From assembly GCF_014202415.1 (NCBI RefSeq), contig NZ_JACHGR010000001.1, forward strand, positions 1 to 64,000: a stretch of DNA of 64,000 nucleotides. Reading direction: 5' to 3'. Shown piece after piece: positions 37,448 through 47,081 of this stretch; the first letter of the stretch is position 1; the number at the start of each line of letters is the position of its first letter. The notes under the pieces were generated by a model. It saw only the letters and a list, made by a program, of their open reading frames with translations. It was not told the origin of the DNA and did no database searches. The translations under genes and the position numbers were made by a program. This stretch comes from Tolumonas osonensis. Its GTDB lineage: Bacteria; Pseudomonadota; Gammaproteobacteria; Enterobacterales; Aeromonadaceae.

Positions 37448-38020
37448 ATGAAAAAGTTAATGCTACTCCTCAGTGCCCTGCTATTTGTCGGCTGTGCCGC
37501 TACCTGGCCACAAAAAGCCAATCTGAATCCTGTTGTAGATGATCAGCTGGATGGTTTCTATCAGCCTGGTGTTGATGTTTCGATTGATGGTCAGGATGAA
37601 CGCGCCGGTAGTCAGATCATCAAAATTGCGTTACCTGACAGCCCGGTGACACTGATTCCGAACCAGGTCGCCCCTCATATTCTGCTGGCTGAACGTCTGC
37701 AGGATGGTTTCCTGCAACAAGGTCTGGCCCGTGGTAATCAATCCAACATCTCTATCAATGTTGTCGTTGAAGAGTTACAGGCTACCCTGACCAAGCCGGG
37801 CGTCATGTTTAACTCCAGCGCGAAAAGCCGTATCAAGCTGACCATAACGAACAACGGTAATATCCTGAATAAGGAATATAACCGTGTTTCCTCGAAAGAC
37901 AGTGTCACCCGTCCAGATATTCATGATCTCGAAGTTCTGCTGAATGAACAGTTGTCTGAAATCATGGCGCAGGCACTGGCTGATAATCAGATCCGTGGTG
38001 CAATCAAAGGGCAATTTTAA
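37448..38020 (+). CDS. yajG: YajG-like lipoprotein
   Basis: The 190-residue product matches E. coli YajG (192), a lipoprotein of unknown function. The signal peptide ends in the lipobox LFVGC (cysteine at 16). The mature part has the VDVSIDGQDERAG and SIQVEELQA-like beta segments typical of the family. AGGAG lies 6 bases upstream of the ATG. It lies between rlmG and ppiA, and its stop overlaps the ppiA start by one base. In E. coli it is paired with ampG, which converges on this unit here. Confidence 0.92.
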   Translation: MKKLMLLLSALLFVGCAATWPQKANLNPVVDDQLDGFYQPGVDVSIDGQDERAGSQIIKIALPDSPVTLIPNQVAPHILLAERLQDGFLQQGLARGNQSNISINVVVEELQATLTKPGVMFNSSAKSRIKLTITNNGNILNKEYNRVSSKDSVTRPDIHDLEVLLNEQLSEIMAQALADNQIRGAIKGQF

Positions 38021-38574
38021 TGAAATGTCGTAAACTGGTACTGCTGGCTGCGTTACTGCCTGGTTTAGTCTGGGCAAGCGGTCCGCGTGTAGAAATGCAA
38101 ACCAATCTCGGCAAGATTGTCGTGGAACTCGAAACAGAGAAAGCGCCTAAAACCGTGGCCAACTTTCTCAGTTATGTCGATGACGGCAGTTACAACAATT
38201 CCGTATTTCACCGTGTGATCCCGGGCTTTGTGGCCCAGGGCGGCGGCTATAATTCGGACTTCACCTCTTTGCCAACGCACTCTCCGGTAGAAAACGAGTC
38301 GGCCAATGGTCTTTCTAACCGCCGGGGTACACTGGCCATGGCACGCATGAGTGATCCGAACAGCGCGACCCGTCAGTTCTACTTCAATCTGAATGACAAT
38401 ACGTCACTGGATGCGACTGTTCAGCCAGGATATACCGTGTTTGGTACCGTGGTATCGGGAATGGAAGTGCTGGAAAAAATAGCCGATGAGCCGACCAGCG
38501 TTGATCCCAAGCTACGTGCCAGCGATGTGCCAAATAATCCTATCGTGATCTCCAAAGTGACACGTCTGGATTAA
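38020..38574 (+). CDS. ppiA: Periplasmic cyclophilin-type peptidyl-prolyl isomerase
   Basis: The 184-residue product has a cleavable signal peptide (cut likely after LVWA near residue 19) and a cyclophilin domain with the catalytic region FHRVIPGFVAQGGG and the RRGTLAMARM and FYFNLNDNTSLD blocks. It should speed proline isomerisation in periplasmic proteins. The length agrees with E. coli PpiA (190) and the signal peptide excludes the cytoplasmic PpiB. Its ATG shares a base with the yajG stop (TAATG). A strong terminator follows. Confidence 0.92.
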   Translation: MKCRKLVLLAALLPGLVWASGPRVEMQTNLGKIVVELETEKAPKTVANFLSYVDDGSYNNSVFHRVIPGFVAQGGGYNSDFTSLPTHSPVENESANGLSNRRGTLAMARMSDPNSATRQFYFNLNDNTSLDATVQPGYTVFGTVVSGMEVLEKIADEPTSVDPKLRASDVPNNPIVISKVTRLD

Positions 38575-38598
38575 CCGCAGTTTGTTTTTGCATTATTT

Positions 38599-38628
38599 AA
38601 AACGGTCGGGTTGCCCCGACCGTTTTTT
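38599..38628. terminator. Bidirectional terminator between ppiA and ampG
   Basis: An 8-base GC-rich stem (CGGTCGGG / CCCGACCG) with a TTGC loop is flanked by an A run and a six-T run, between converging genes. Confidence 0.92.
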
Positions 38629-38629
38629 A

Positions 38630-39868
38630 TTACTGATATTTTTCTGCCTGCCATGGCGCCACTTTAAAAAGCAGCATCATTCCCGGCACAGCCAGCAAGG
38701 CACAGAGCAAAAAGAAGTTCTGCCAACCCAGCAACTCCACCAGCCAGCCGGTACTGGCATTGAAAAACGTGCGGGGCACGGCGGCCAGACTGGTAAACAA
38801 GGCGAACTGAGTTGCCGTATAGCGCGGATCTGTCGTTCTTGCAATAAATGCGGTAAATGCGGCGGTACCGACCCCGACACCAAAGGCTTCGAAACCAATT
38901 ACACCTGCCAGCACCATGCGGTCATGGCCTATGCCGGCCAGGAACCAGAAACCGAAAATCGCCAGTAACTGTACGACCCCAAACACCCATAGTGCACGAT
39001 TGATCCCCAGACGCAGCATCCAGATCCCGCCCAGCATGCCGCCAATCACACTGGGCCATAAACCAGCGTGCTTGGCAATCAGGCCAATCTCGGTTTTACT
39101 GAAGCCGATATCCTGATAAAACGGTGTGGCTAGCGAGGTTGCCATGCTGTCCCCCAGCTTATACAGGAAGATAAATGCCAGAATCAGTAACGCATTCTGC
39201 ACACCCTGCCGCTGCATAAATTCATGAAAGGGTTCAATCACCGCTTCACGTAATGTCCTTGGTGCCCGGGCAGCCGGCGGCTCCTTGCAGACCAGGGTCA
39301 GCATCAGTCCCGGCAGCATAAATAACGCCGTGATCGGAAATACCCAGTGCCATGGCAGATGATCGGCCAGAATGAGCGATAACGAGCCAGGAATCAGTCC
39401 TGCGATACGGTAGGCATTCACATGCACCGAATTACCCAGCCCCAGTTCCTGATCGTTCAGGATCTCGCGGCGATAGGCATCCAGCACGATATCCTGACTC
39501 GCACTGAAAAATGCGACGCCAAATGCCAGATAGGCGATGCTCCACAAAGAGGTTTGTGGCGACAGGAATCCCATGGCCGCAATCGCCAGAATCAGCGCCA
39601 GCTGTGAGGCCAGCATCCAGCCGCGACGACGACCCAGCCCCAGAATAGGAAAACGGTCGATGAAGGGGGACCAGATAAATTTCCAGGTATAAGGAAACTG
39701 AACCAGTGACAATAACCCGATAGCTTTCAGATCAATCTGCTCTGTCTTCAGCCAGGCCGGCACCAGGTTCAGCAGCAGATATAACGGCAAACCGGAACTG
39801 AAACCCGTGAACACACAAATCAGCATACGCCGGGTAAACAATTGTTGATACCAATGCAGTTGAGGCAT
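38630..39868 (-). CDS. ampG: AmpG-like muropeptide permease
   Basis: AmpG imports GlcNAc-anhydroMurNAc peptides for cell-wall recycling, which also feeds AmpC beta-lactamase induction where that system exists. The 412-residue MFS-type product has about 12 membrane segments and the family blocks GFSSGLPLYLL, FPYTWKFIWSPFIDR, SASQDIVLDAYRREIL and YKLGDSMATSLATPF. The ATG at 39868 starts just before the first membrane segment; an upstream frame extends into the yajQ terminator and is rejected. E. coli AmpG is 491 residues with a longer C-terminus; this shorter form stops after helix 12. Confidence 0.9.
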   Translation of the reverse strand: MPQLHWYQQLFTRRMLICVFTGFSSGLPLYLLLNLVPAWLKTEQIDLKAIGLLSLVQFPYTWKFIWSPFIDRFPILGLGRRRGWMLASQLALILAIAAMGFLSPQTSLWSIAYLAFGVAFFSASQDIVLDAYRREILNDQELGLGNSVHVNAYRIAGLIPGSLSLILADHLPWHWVFPITALFMLPGLMLTLVCKEPPAARAPRTLREAVIEPFHEFMQRQGVQNALLILAFIFLYKLGDSMATSLATPFYQDIGFSKTEIGLIAKHAGLWPSVIGGMLGGIWMLRLGINRALWVFGVVQLLAIFGFWFLAGIGHDRMVLAGVIGFEAFGVGVGTAAFTAFIARTTDPRYTATQFALFTSLAAVPRTFFNASTGWLVELLGWQNFFLLCALLAVPGMMLLFKVAPWQAEKYQ

Positions 39869-39881
39869 GACATTTCCCGAG

Positions 39882-39920
39882 AAAAATAAAGCCTCCTGAG
39901 GCGTTGGCACTCAGGAGGCT
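39882..39920 (-). terminator. Rho-independent terminator after yajQ
   Basis: The minus strand forms an 11-base perfect stem (AGCCTCCTGAG / CTCAGGAGGCT) with a 9-base loop and a TTTATTTTT tail, between yajQ and ampG. Confidence 0.9.
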
Positions 39921-39943
39921 GTCAGATGCGGTCAGAGACCTGA

Positions 39944-40426
39944 TTAGTCACGGAAATTGGTGAACTGAAACGGCTGTCCCAGATCAGCACCACGAACTAA
40001 CGCCATGGCTTCCTGCAGATCATCTCGTTTCTTGCCGGTCACACGCACTTCATCACCCTGAATAGCAGCCTGAACTTTGATTTTGGAATCTTTGATCAGT
40101 TTAACCAGCTTTTTAGCCACATCCGTTGCAATCCCCTGCTTCAGTTTCACAACCTGAAAATAACGACGACCGGAATGTTCAACATCACCAAACTCCAGGC
40201 AGGAAGTATCAAGATTACGCTTCAGAACCTTCTCACGCAGGATATCAATCATCTGTTTCAGCTGGAAATCTGCATCCGCAGCCATTTTGATCTCTTCTTT
40301 GTTCAGTTCAAAGGAGGCATCAACGCCACGAAAATCAAAACGGGTTTGTAACTCGCGGTTGGCATTTTCTACCGCGTTCTGAACTTCGTTCATCGCGACT
40401 TCAGATACAATGTCAAAAGACGGCAT
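39944..40426 (-). CDS. yajQ: YajQ-family nucleotide-binding protein
   Basis: The 160-residue product is a typical YajQ protein: MPSFDIVSE at the start, the [14 protein letters not shown] block, and [23 protein letters not shown] near the C-terminus. The family binds nucleotides; a homologue in Xanthomonas is reported to bind cyclic-di-GMP, but a role here is not shown. AAGGAGAG precedes the ATG. It is divergent from panE, and yajQ/panE/yajL are neighbours in E. coli too. Confidence 0.95.
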   Translation of the reverse strand: MPSFDIVSEVAMNEVQNAVENANRELQTRFDFRGVDASFELNKEEIKMAADADFQLKQMIDILREKVLKRNLDTSCLEFGDVEHSGRRYFQVVKLKQGIATDVAKKLVKLIKDSKIKVQAAIQGDEVRVTGKKRDDLQEAMALVRGADLGQPFQFTNFRD

Positions 40427-40566
40427 AGAGAACTCTCCTTATTACAAGTTGTTGTCAAATTTAGCAGAAATCCGGGACTGAAAGAAGGTTATCCCCTGTT
40501 AAAGCTGTCAGAACTGATTTTGCATCTTACAATTATTCTTAAACACGAGAGAGAACCAACCTGTTT

Positions 40567-41478
40567 ATGCAATGGACAATCCTGGGGGCCGGTGCTATCG
40601 GCTCATTGTTTGCCACGCAGTTACTGCGTATCGGCCAGAGCGTAAATCTGCTGGATACCCGGCATGCGCAGACGCCCCACCAGCAATTACATCCCATGCT
40701 GCTGGAGTTACTAGACGGTTCCGTCTGTATGTGTGAATTGCCATGCATTGGCTATCGGGATCTTTCCGCAATCGGCAATTTGCTGGTCACCACCAAAGTC
40801 TGGCAAGTGATCCCGGCACTGAAACCACTGGTGGGACGCCTTCCCGAAACCAGTCCGATTATCTTGTTACACAATGGCATGGGAACCGCAGAATGGTTAC
40901 TTCGTCATTTTCCGCATAATCCGTTACTGGCGGGCGTTACTAGTTGCGGTGCACTGAAAACAGACAGCAAACATATCCGTCATACCGGTTTCGGGGAAAC
41001 CTGGCTAGGAGCACTGAACTCATCCGGAGAACAGTGCCGTGAACTGGTTCCCTATCTGGCTGACGCGCTGGGACATACGGCATGGAGTGAGCATATCGGT
41101 GAACGCCAGTGGCGCAAGCTGGTGATTAACGCCGTTATTAATCCGCTGACCGCTGTCTGGAATCAACCCAATGGCGCATTGCTGGATCGTACGGAAGAGG
41201 TGGCGGCGCTCTGTCAGGAATTGCATCCGCTTCTGGTCAAACAGGGATTCAGGGAAACCCCGGAGACATGGTGCAGACAGGTTCTTCAGGTTGCCGACAG
41301 AACCGCCCGGAACTTCTCATCCATGCATCAGGATATTGCTTATCACCGGAAAACCGAAATCGATTATATCACCGGCTATCTGTTGCAACAGGCTGAAAAA
41401 CAAGGCATTGATCTACCAAAACATCGTCAGTTATATCTGAAGGTCAAAGCGTTAGAATCAACATGCACTAATGAATGA
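40567..41478 (+). CDS. panE: 2-Dehydropantoate 2-reductase
   Basis: PanE reduces ketopantoate to pantoate with NADPH in pantothenate and coenzyme A synthesis. The 303-residue product has the N-terminal Rossmann motif ILGAGAIGSLFA, the TTKVWQV block, the catalytic lysine region RKLVINAVINPLTA and a conserved glutamate in the C-terminal HRKTEIDYITGYL. Length equals E. coli PanE (303). It precedes yajL, with 11 bases between stop and start. Confidence 0.95.
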   Translation: MQWTILGAGAIGSLFATQLLRIGQSVNLLDTRHAQTPHQQLHPMLLELLDGSVCMCELPCIGYRDLSAIGNLLVTTKVWQVIPALKPLVGRLPETSPIILLHNGMGTAEWLLRHFPHNPLLAGVTSCGALKTDSKHIRHTGFGETWLGALNSSGEQCRELVPYLADALGHTAWSEHIGERQWRKLVINAVINPLTAVWNQPNGALLDRTEEVAALCQELHPLLVKQGFRETPETWCRQVLQVADRTARNFSSMHQDIAYHRKTEIDYITGYLLQQAEKQGIDLPKHRQLYLKVKALESTCTNE

Positions 41479-41489
41479 GGATGAATACA

Positions 41490-42053
41490 ATGAGTAAAAG
41501 AGCACTAGTTATTATCGCTCCGGGTTGTGAAGAAATTGAAACGGTAGCCAGCATCGACACGTTAGTCCGCGGCAATGTCAAAGTCACCGTCGCCTCGATC
41601 AATCCGAACAAACAGCGTGAGGTTGTCGCCTCCCGCGGCGTGCATCTGGTAGCGGATCATCTGCTGGAAGAAGTGGCGCATGAAACCTTTGATGCCATCG
41701 TGATGCCGGGCGGCCTGCCAGGTGCGGAATATCTGCGGGATAACCCACTGGTGATTGAGCTGCTGAAAAAACAGCAGGCCAAAGATCTCTGGCGCGCGGC
41801 GATCTGTGCGACACCAGCATTTGTGCTGGCTCATCACAATCTGATTGGTGATGCCAAAGTAACCGGTTATCCAGGCACCCAGGAACAGTTACCGGCCGGT
41901 CAGGTCAGTCAGGAACGGGTGGTTGTCGATAAACCGAATAAACTGATCACCAGTCAGGGTCCGGCGACCAGTATCGATTTTGCCTTGGCGATAGTTGCTG
42001 CACTGCAGGGACAGGAAATGGCGGATAAAGTACGGAAGGATATGCTGGCGTAG
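41490..42053 (+). CDS. yajL: YajL, DJ-1 superfamily protein
   Basis: The 187-residue product belongs to the DJ-1/PfpI group. The reactive cysteine is Cys106 in AAICATPAFVLAHH and the conserved glutamate is in PGCEEIE. YajL has been described as a chaperone and as a deglycase; the latter is disputed. The ATG at 41490 has TGAGGA 8 bases upstream. ATG codons at 41475 and 41481 are in frame but too close to that site. A structured repeat follows the stop. Confidence 0.93.
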   Translation: MSKRALVIIAPGCEEIETVASIDTLVRGNVKVTVASINPNKQREVVASRGVHLVADHLLEEVAHETFDAIVMPGGLPGAEYLRDNPLVIELLKKQQAKDLWRAAICATPAFVLAHHNLIGDAKVTGYPGTQEQLPAGQVSQERVVVDKPNKLITSQGPATSIDFALAIVAALQGQEMADKVRKDMLA

Positions 42054-42074
42054 ATTATTGCCACTCGGCTGAGA

Positions 42075-42181
42075 GGCTCCGGCCACCAACTCATAAGTCG
42101 ACAGTGCGCCGCAGGGATGCGGCGCCCAAGCCTCCATGGATGGATTTACGGCGTGTCAGCGTTGAGTTGGTGACCGGAGCC
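42075..42181. repeat. Structured intergenic repeat, copy A (yajL/mrcB)
   Basis: Long outer arms (42075-42093 and 42163-42181) pair at 18 of 19 positions: GGCTCCGGCCACCAACTCA faces TGAGTTGGTGACCGGAGCC. Inside is a perfect hairpin GCGCCGC-AGGGAT-GCGGCGC (42106-42125), then CCATGGATGG (42134-42143), then ATTTACGGCG. The same inner layout recurs at 63643-63734. No T run follows. The element fills the gap between the converging genes yajL and mrcB. Confidence 0.85.
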
Positions 42182-42189
42182 TGATGCCA

Positions 42190-44493
42190 TTATTCACCAC
42201 CGGAAAACATATTTTTAATCCAGTCTACCGGGGTACTGCTGCAGCTTTCGGCCGGCGGCAGCTTATCGCTGCGGGCGGGCAACATCAGCGCGCCACCACA
42301 GCCGCTGGCGACCGGTTTGCCACTCAGATTGAAATTCACCATCGCAATCCCCTGCGGAACCGGTAATTTCAGCGAGTTCACGCCCCGGCGGGCCATATAA
42401 TCACTGAATAACGGCAACGCGCCATTGGAACCGGTCAGGCCGGCAGGCTTGTTATCATCACGGCCAACCCAGACGGTGATCACCTCATCGTTATCCAAAC
42501 CGGTAAACCAGGCATCACGCAGGTTATCCGTCGTGCCAGTCTTACCAGCCAGTACCGCATTCGGGAATCTCGCTGCCAGGCTGCGGGCCGTACCGGAACT
42601 GGCGACTTTAGTCATCGCAAACAGCGTCAAATAAGCGGACTGACTGTCTAACCGGCGTTCCGCTTTTTCTGCCCGTTGATAGATCACCTTGTCACTGCTG
42701 TCCTGAATGGTCCGGATTGCGGTCAGCGGTTGATACAACCCTTCAGTCGCCAGAGTCAGAAATGCCTGGTTAACCTCGAAAGGTGACAATTCCAGGATAC
42801 CCAGGAAAAGTGACGGGAACAGCGGAATATCCTGTGTTACCCCCATCCGCTTCAGTGTTTCGGCAACGGCAGGAACTCCCACCGCCATTCCCAGCCGGAC
42901 TGTCGGCACGTTCAGCGAGTTCGCCATGGCGGCATATAAAGGCACCGTTCCACGATAGGTTTTATCGTAGTTCTGAGGCGCCCAGGTTTTCCCGCCCTGA
43001 TTGCGTAACTGCAGTGGTTCATCTTTCAGCGGGGTCGCCAGCTGATAGCCCTGATCCAGTGCCGTCATATACACCGCCGGCTTAACCTGCGAACCGATCG
43101 GACGACGGGCATCCAGCGCACGGTTTAAACCGGCATAACCGGTATCCCGTCCGCCCACCAGCGCAGAAACCTCGCCGGAATGACGGTTGGTAACGACCAT
43201 GGCGCCCTGCAAGGCTTTGCGGTTCAGACGTTTTTCAATGCTGTCCAGCTGAGAAGAAACAGACTCTTCCGCAGCTTGCTGTGCTACCGGATCCAGACTG
43301 GTAAAGATCTTCAGACCGGATTGATCCAGGATGCCTGTACCAAAGCGCTGACGCAGTTCACGCCGCAACAAGTTCATAAACGCAGGGGTGCGGCCATAGG
43401 TCATCTGCCCGCGTTCAATCAGGCCTAACGGACGCGCGGCATAGGTCTGGAATTGTTCCGGTGTCAGCTGATTATTTTCCAGCATCAGACGCAGGATCAT
43501 ATCCCGGCGTTGCTGTGCCCGTTCCGGATAACGCCATGGATCGTAATAAGATGGTCCGCGTACCATGGTGACCAGCAAGGCCATCTGATCCGGCTCCAGC
43601 TCATTGAGCGGCATACCGAAATAGAAGTAAGAGGCCAGACCAAACCCGTATACACCCTGCGCGAAATTCTGACCGAGATAAATCTCGTTCATATAGGTTT
43701 CAAGGATCTGATTCTTCTCATAGCGGTAATCAATGATCACCGCCATGTAAGCTTCCTGCACTTTACGCCAGACACTGCGTTCCCGGGTCAGGAAGTAGTT
43801 TTTCGCCAGCTGCTGCGTGAGGGTACTGCCCCCCTGCACGGTGTGTCCGGCCCGCAGGTTGGCCAGAAATGCCCGGCCGATAGAAAGTACCGATACCCCG
43901 CCATGGGTATAAAAATCACGATCTTCCACCAGCAGCAACATGTTGGCGAAAGATTGTGGTACCTGATTGATCCGCAACAGGATGCGATCTTCAATTTCCT
44001 CATTACTGAGACGATCCAGCAATACCGGGTCCATGCGGACATAGCCAAGCTCGCGCTGGTTATCGGCATTCTTGATATTGAGCAGGCGTTGTCCGTTAAA
44101 AGTCAGCAATAAAGGCCGGGATTTCTCCATACCGTCCGCAAAATCAAAGGAACGGCGAATGACGATCATCCGTTGTCCGTTAACCGCATACTGCCCCGGC
44201 CCTTTCGGATCTGCGCTTTGCCGGTAATTGAGCAGTTTCAGTTCATGCAACATCTGCTGTAATGACAAACGTTGCCCCGGGAACAGCTCCAGCGGCCGGC
44301 TGTAAACAACAGCGGGAAGTTTCCATTTCTGCTCACTATCAAACTTACTGTGAATCAGACTGTCGAGATAGATGCCAAACAGCACCATGAACGCCACCCC
44401 GACCAATCCCAGTTTTATCGCCAGACCAATCCAGCGACGCCAGTGCCAGAAAGGATAAACCGGCACGGTTTTCTTTTTCGGTTTCTTAGCCAC
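42190..44493 (-). CDS. mrcB: Penicillin-binding protein 1B
   Basis: PBP1b is a bifunctional peptidoglycan synthase anchored in the inner membrane. The 767-residue product has a short basic cytoplasmic tail, one membrane segment (about 22-45), a UvrB-like small domain, a glycosyltransferase domain (LLVEDRDFYTHGGV, GGSTLTQQLAKN) and a transpeptidase domain with RPIGSQVKP (SxxK), ANSLN (SxN) and KTGTT. The start is GTG at 44493, preceded by AGGAA; MAKKPKKK is the expected cytoplasmic N-terminus. It follows hrpB by 16 bases on the same strand, as in E. coli. Confidence 0.95.
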   Translation of the reverse strand: MAKKPKKKTVPVYPFWHWRRWIGLAIKLGLVGVAFMVLFGIYLDSLIHSKFDSEQKWKLPAVVYSRPLELFPGQRLSLQQMLHELKLLNYRQSADPKGPGQYAVNGQRMIVIRRSFDFADGMEKSRPLLLTFNGQRLLNIKNADNQRELGYVRMDPVLLDRLSNEEIEDRILLRINQVPQSFANMLLLVEDRDFYTHGGVSVLSIGRAFLANLRAGHTVQGGSTLTQQLAKNYFLTRERSVWRKVQEAYMAVIIDYRYEKNQILETYMNEIYLGQNFAQGVYGFGLASYFYFGMPLNELEPDQMALLVTMVRGPSYYDPWRYPERAQQRRDMILRLMLENNQLTPEQFQTYAARPLGLIERGQMTYGRTPAFMNLLRRELRQRFGTGILDQSGLKIFTSLDPVAQQAAEESVSSQLDSIEKRLNRKALQGAMVVTNRHSGEVSALVGGRDTGYAGLNRALDARRPIGSQVKPAVYMTALDQGYQLATPLKDEPLQLRNQGGKTWAPQNYDKTYRGTVPLYAAMANSLNVPTVRLGMAVGVPAVAETLKRMGVTQDIPLFPSLFLGILELSPFEVNQAFLTLATEGLYQPLTAIRTIQDSSDKVIYQRAEKAERRLDSQSAYLTLFAMTKVASSGTARSLAARFPNAVLAGKTGTTDNLRDAWFTGLDNDEVITVWVGRDDNKPAGLTGSNGALPLFSDYMARRGVNSLKLPVPQGIAMVNFNLSGKPVASGCGGALMLPARSDKLPPAESCSSTPVDWIKNMFSGGE

Positions 44494-44509
44494 GTGAAAA
44501 GTATTCCTG

Positions 44510-46951
44510 TTACATTAGTCGTTTAACCGTTTTTGTCGGCATAGCCTGCAGTGGATCATCAGGCCAGTAATGCTTTGGATAACGTCCCTTACCCTCTTTT
44601 TTAACTTCGTTATAAGCGCCTTGCCAGAAAGCTACCAGATCCTGCGTGATCTGTAATGGTCGTTTCGCGGGTGACAGCAGCTCAATCTGCACAGCCACCT
44701 TACCATTAGCGACCGTCGGCGTTTCCCGTTGACCGAACATCTCCTGGATGCGCACCGCCAGCACCGGAGAACGTCCGGCTTCATAGCGCAATACGATCCG
44801 GCTTCCTGTTGGCGCCGTAAAATATACCGGCAGCAGCTCATCCAGTTTTTGCTGCTGAGACCAGGTCAGACTGTTACGTAAAATCGTCAGCAACGGCAGG
44901 CGTTTTAACTCATCCAGCCGTGAGAATCCATCCAGATGTGGTAATAACCATTGTTCCAGTGTTGCCAGCAAGGTGGCATCGTCCGCTGCGGGTAACGCCA
45001 GTTCAGGTAACCATTCGGCAGCACAGCGCCAGCGTTGCAGCCACTGCTCACTGTCTGCATTCCACTGCAGACAGGACAACCCGTGCAGCCGTATTCCCTC
45101 CAGCAAACACCGGGCTTTCTGTTCTGCGCTCAGATCGGTTAACGGCTGACGTTTTAACACGATGGCGCCCAGACACTGCTGTTTTTCTGCCCGCACCCGT
45201 TCTTCTTTATTGTCCCAGCCCAGAAAGATTTCCTCCCGGAACAGCTGTGGTTTCGCTTGCTTCAAGGCCTCGATATCCAGAGACTCGGCCGTGAAAATCC
45301 GCAACCCGGATTCCGTCTGCTGCAGCGCTACCGCCACCAGCCATTCTTTTCCCTGGCAGGGATGATCGGGTACCAGATCCGCCCGCTGTCCGTTCGCCAG
45401 CTGATAACGCAGTTCCCCGCTTTTTCTGGCGATACGATCCGGCCAGGCGACAGCTGCCAACAAATCGATCTGAACCGGCGGACAGGATGGAACAGCACCT
45501 TCACCCTCCATCCGCTGCCACCAGCGCCGGGCCGCAGCATGCAGGCCCTGACCGTAACGCTGTAACTGAACCGATAGCGGATCGTTGCCCAGAACCCGCT
45601 CTTCCTGCAGCGCAAGCAGATAACAAGCGGCGGCGAGCATGCCGGTGTACCCCTGCAGCTCCAGTTCTTTCGCTTCTGACAACAGATGACCCAGCCTTGG
45701 CTCGCAGGGTAGCAACGCCAGCTGACGCCCTTTAGCTGTTAACCGGTTTTGCTCATCGAACACCTCTAGCCAGCGTAGCAACTGACGTCCAGCCGCCAGT
45801 GCCGGCGCCGGTGGCTGATTCAGAAAAGGCAACTCCTCCGGCGTACTGCCCCAGAGCGCAGATTCCAGTAACAGCGATGCCAGATCGCTGCGCAGAATCT
45901 CCGGCGATGCCTGTTCTTCCAGCCGCTCCTGCTGCTCTTCACTCCACAACCGGTAGCACACGCCCGGCCCCAGTCGTCCGGCACGGCCGGCGCGCTGTGT
46001 CGCTGAGGCCTTGGCGATCTGTCGTGTCTCCAGCCGGGTCACGCCGCTTTTCAGATCAAAACTGCTGCGACGCTCCAGACCGGAATCAATTACCACCTGA
46101 ATGCCTTCAATGGTGAGCGAGGTTTCCGCAACATTCGTGGTCAGCACCACCTTACGCTTGCCTTCCTCGCACGGCAGAATGGCCCGTTGCTGCTCGGCAA
46201 ACGGCAAGCGGCCATGCAGCGGCAGGACGGCAATGTCCGTAGAAATACGTGATTGCAGCCATTCGGCCAGACGGTCTATTTCACCGGCGCCGGGCAGGAA
46301 GACCAGCAGACTGCCCGTTTCATTCTGTACCGCATCCAGCACCACAGAACCCCACTGTGGTACCAGCAGTTGCTGACGGTTCACCGGACGATATTGATAG
46401 CTGATGGGATAAGAACGACCGGAACAAGTCAGCAGTTCGGCATCCGGCAACAACTGTTGTAACGGCAAGCCTTCTAACGTTGCCGACATCACCATAATCT
46501 TCAGATCCGGACGCAACGCGGCCTGACTTTCCAGCGCAAATGCCAGTGCCGTATCCGCCTGCAGGCTGCGCTCATGAAACTCGTCGAAGATCAGCAGATC
46601 CACGCCGGCCAGTTCCGGATCCTGCTGTAGCATCCGGGTCAGAATGCCTTCGGTGACAATTTCCAGCCGGGTAGCCTTGCTGCTCTTCTGTTCCCCCCGG
46701 ACACGGTATCCCACCTGCTGACCGACCGGCTCATTCAATTGCTGCGCCAGATAGAGCGCAATATTGCGGGCAGCCAGACGGCGGGGTTCCAGCATGATGA
46801 TCCGGCCGGAACCGGTCAGTTGCTGCAGTAAAAAGAGGGGGACGACTGTCGATTTACCGGCGCCCGGAGAGGCCTGCAGAATCAGCTGATTTGACGTCTG
46901 ACAGGCCTGCGCTATCTGTGGTAACAGCTCATGGATAGGCAGTTGGAACAA
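44510..46951 (-). CDS. hrpB: HrpB, DEAH-like ATP-dependent helicase
   Basis: HrpB is a superfamily 2 RNA helicase homologue whose cellular role is not settled. The 813-residue product (809 in E. coli) has Walker A ASPGAGKSTVVP near 30, the DEFH form of the DEAH box (IFDEFHERSL), motif III MSATL, and motif VI RAGRAGRLGPGVCYRLW, then helicase-associated domains. The start is TTG at 46951 with CGGAG 7 bases upstream, matching the family N-terminus (L-P at the start). It lies directly before mrcB, a conserved pairing. Confidence 0.94.
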   Translation of the reverse strand: MFQLPIHELLPQIAQACQTSNQLILQASPGAGKSTVVPLFLLQQLTGSGRIIMLEPRRLAARNIALYLAQQLNEPVGQQVGYRVRGEQKSSKATRLEIVTEGILTRMLQQDPELAGVDLLIFDEFHERSLQADTALAFALESQAALRPDLKIMVMSATLEGLPLQQLLPDAELLTCSGRSYPISYQYRPVNRQQLLVPQWGSVVLDAVQNETGSLLVFLPGAGEIDRLAEWLQSRISTDIAVLPLHGRLPFAEQQRAILPCEEGKRKVVLTTNVAETSLTIEGIQVVIDSGLERRSSFDLKSGVTRLETRQIAKASATQRAGRAGRLGPGVCYRLWSEEQQERLEEQASPEILRSDLASLLLESALWGSTPEELPFLNQPPAPALAAGRQLLRWLEVFDEQNRLTAKGRQLALLPCEPRLGHLLSEAKELELQGYTGMLAAACYLLALQEERVLGNDPLSVQLQRYGQGLHAAARRWWQRMEGEGAVPSCPPVQIDLLAAVAWPDRIARKSGELRYQLANGQRADLVPDHPCQGKEWLVAVALQQTESGLRIFTAESLDIEALKQAKPQLFREEIFLGWDNKEERVRAEKQQCLGAIVLKRQPLTDLSAEQKARCLLEGIRLHGLSCLQWNADSEQWLQRWRCAAEWLPELALPAADDATLLATLEQWLLPHLDGFSRLDELKRLPLLTILRNSLTWSQQQKLDELLPVYFTAPTGSRIVLRYEAGRSPVLAVRIQEMFGQRETPTVANGKVAVQIELLSPAKRPLQITQDLVAFWQGAYNEVKKEGKGRYPKHYWPDDPLQAMPTKTVKRLM

Positions 46952-47081
46952 ATTGGTTCTCCGTTACACTGAATAGCGGCATTGTGCCAAAGCCATTAGC
47001 GGAATGAAAAGTGAAAGAAGAAAGAGGGCATGAATCCCGCGAAAGCAAAATTCCTCCGCGGGCAACATCGACAGGGAAAAA

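Noticed and set aside
43453-44112. A 219-codon open frame opposite mrcB
   Set aside because: Inside a well-identified penicillin-binding protein gene, with no supporting signals.
46952-47081. A CCCGCG / CGCGGG inverted repeat between hrpB and gstA as a terminator
   Set aside because: The stem is only six bases, the loop is about 15 bases and no T run follows on either strand.
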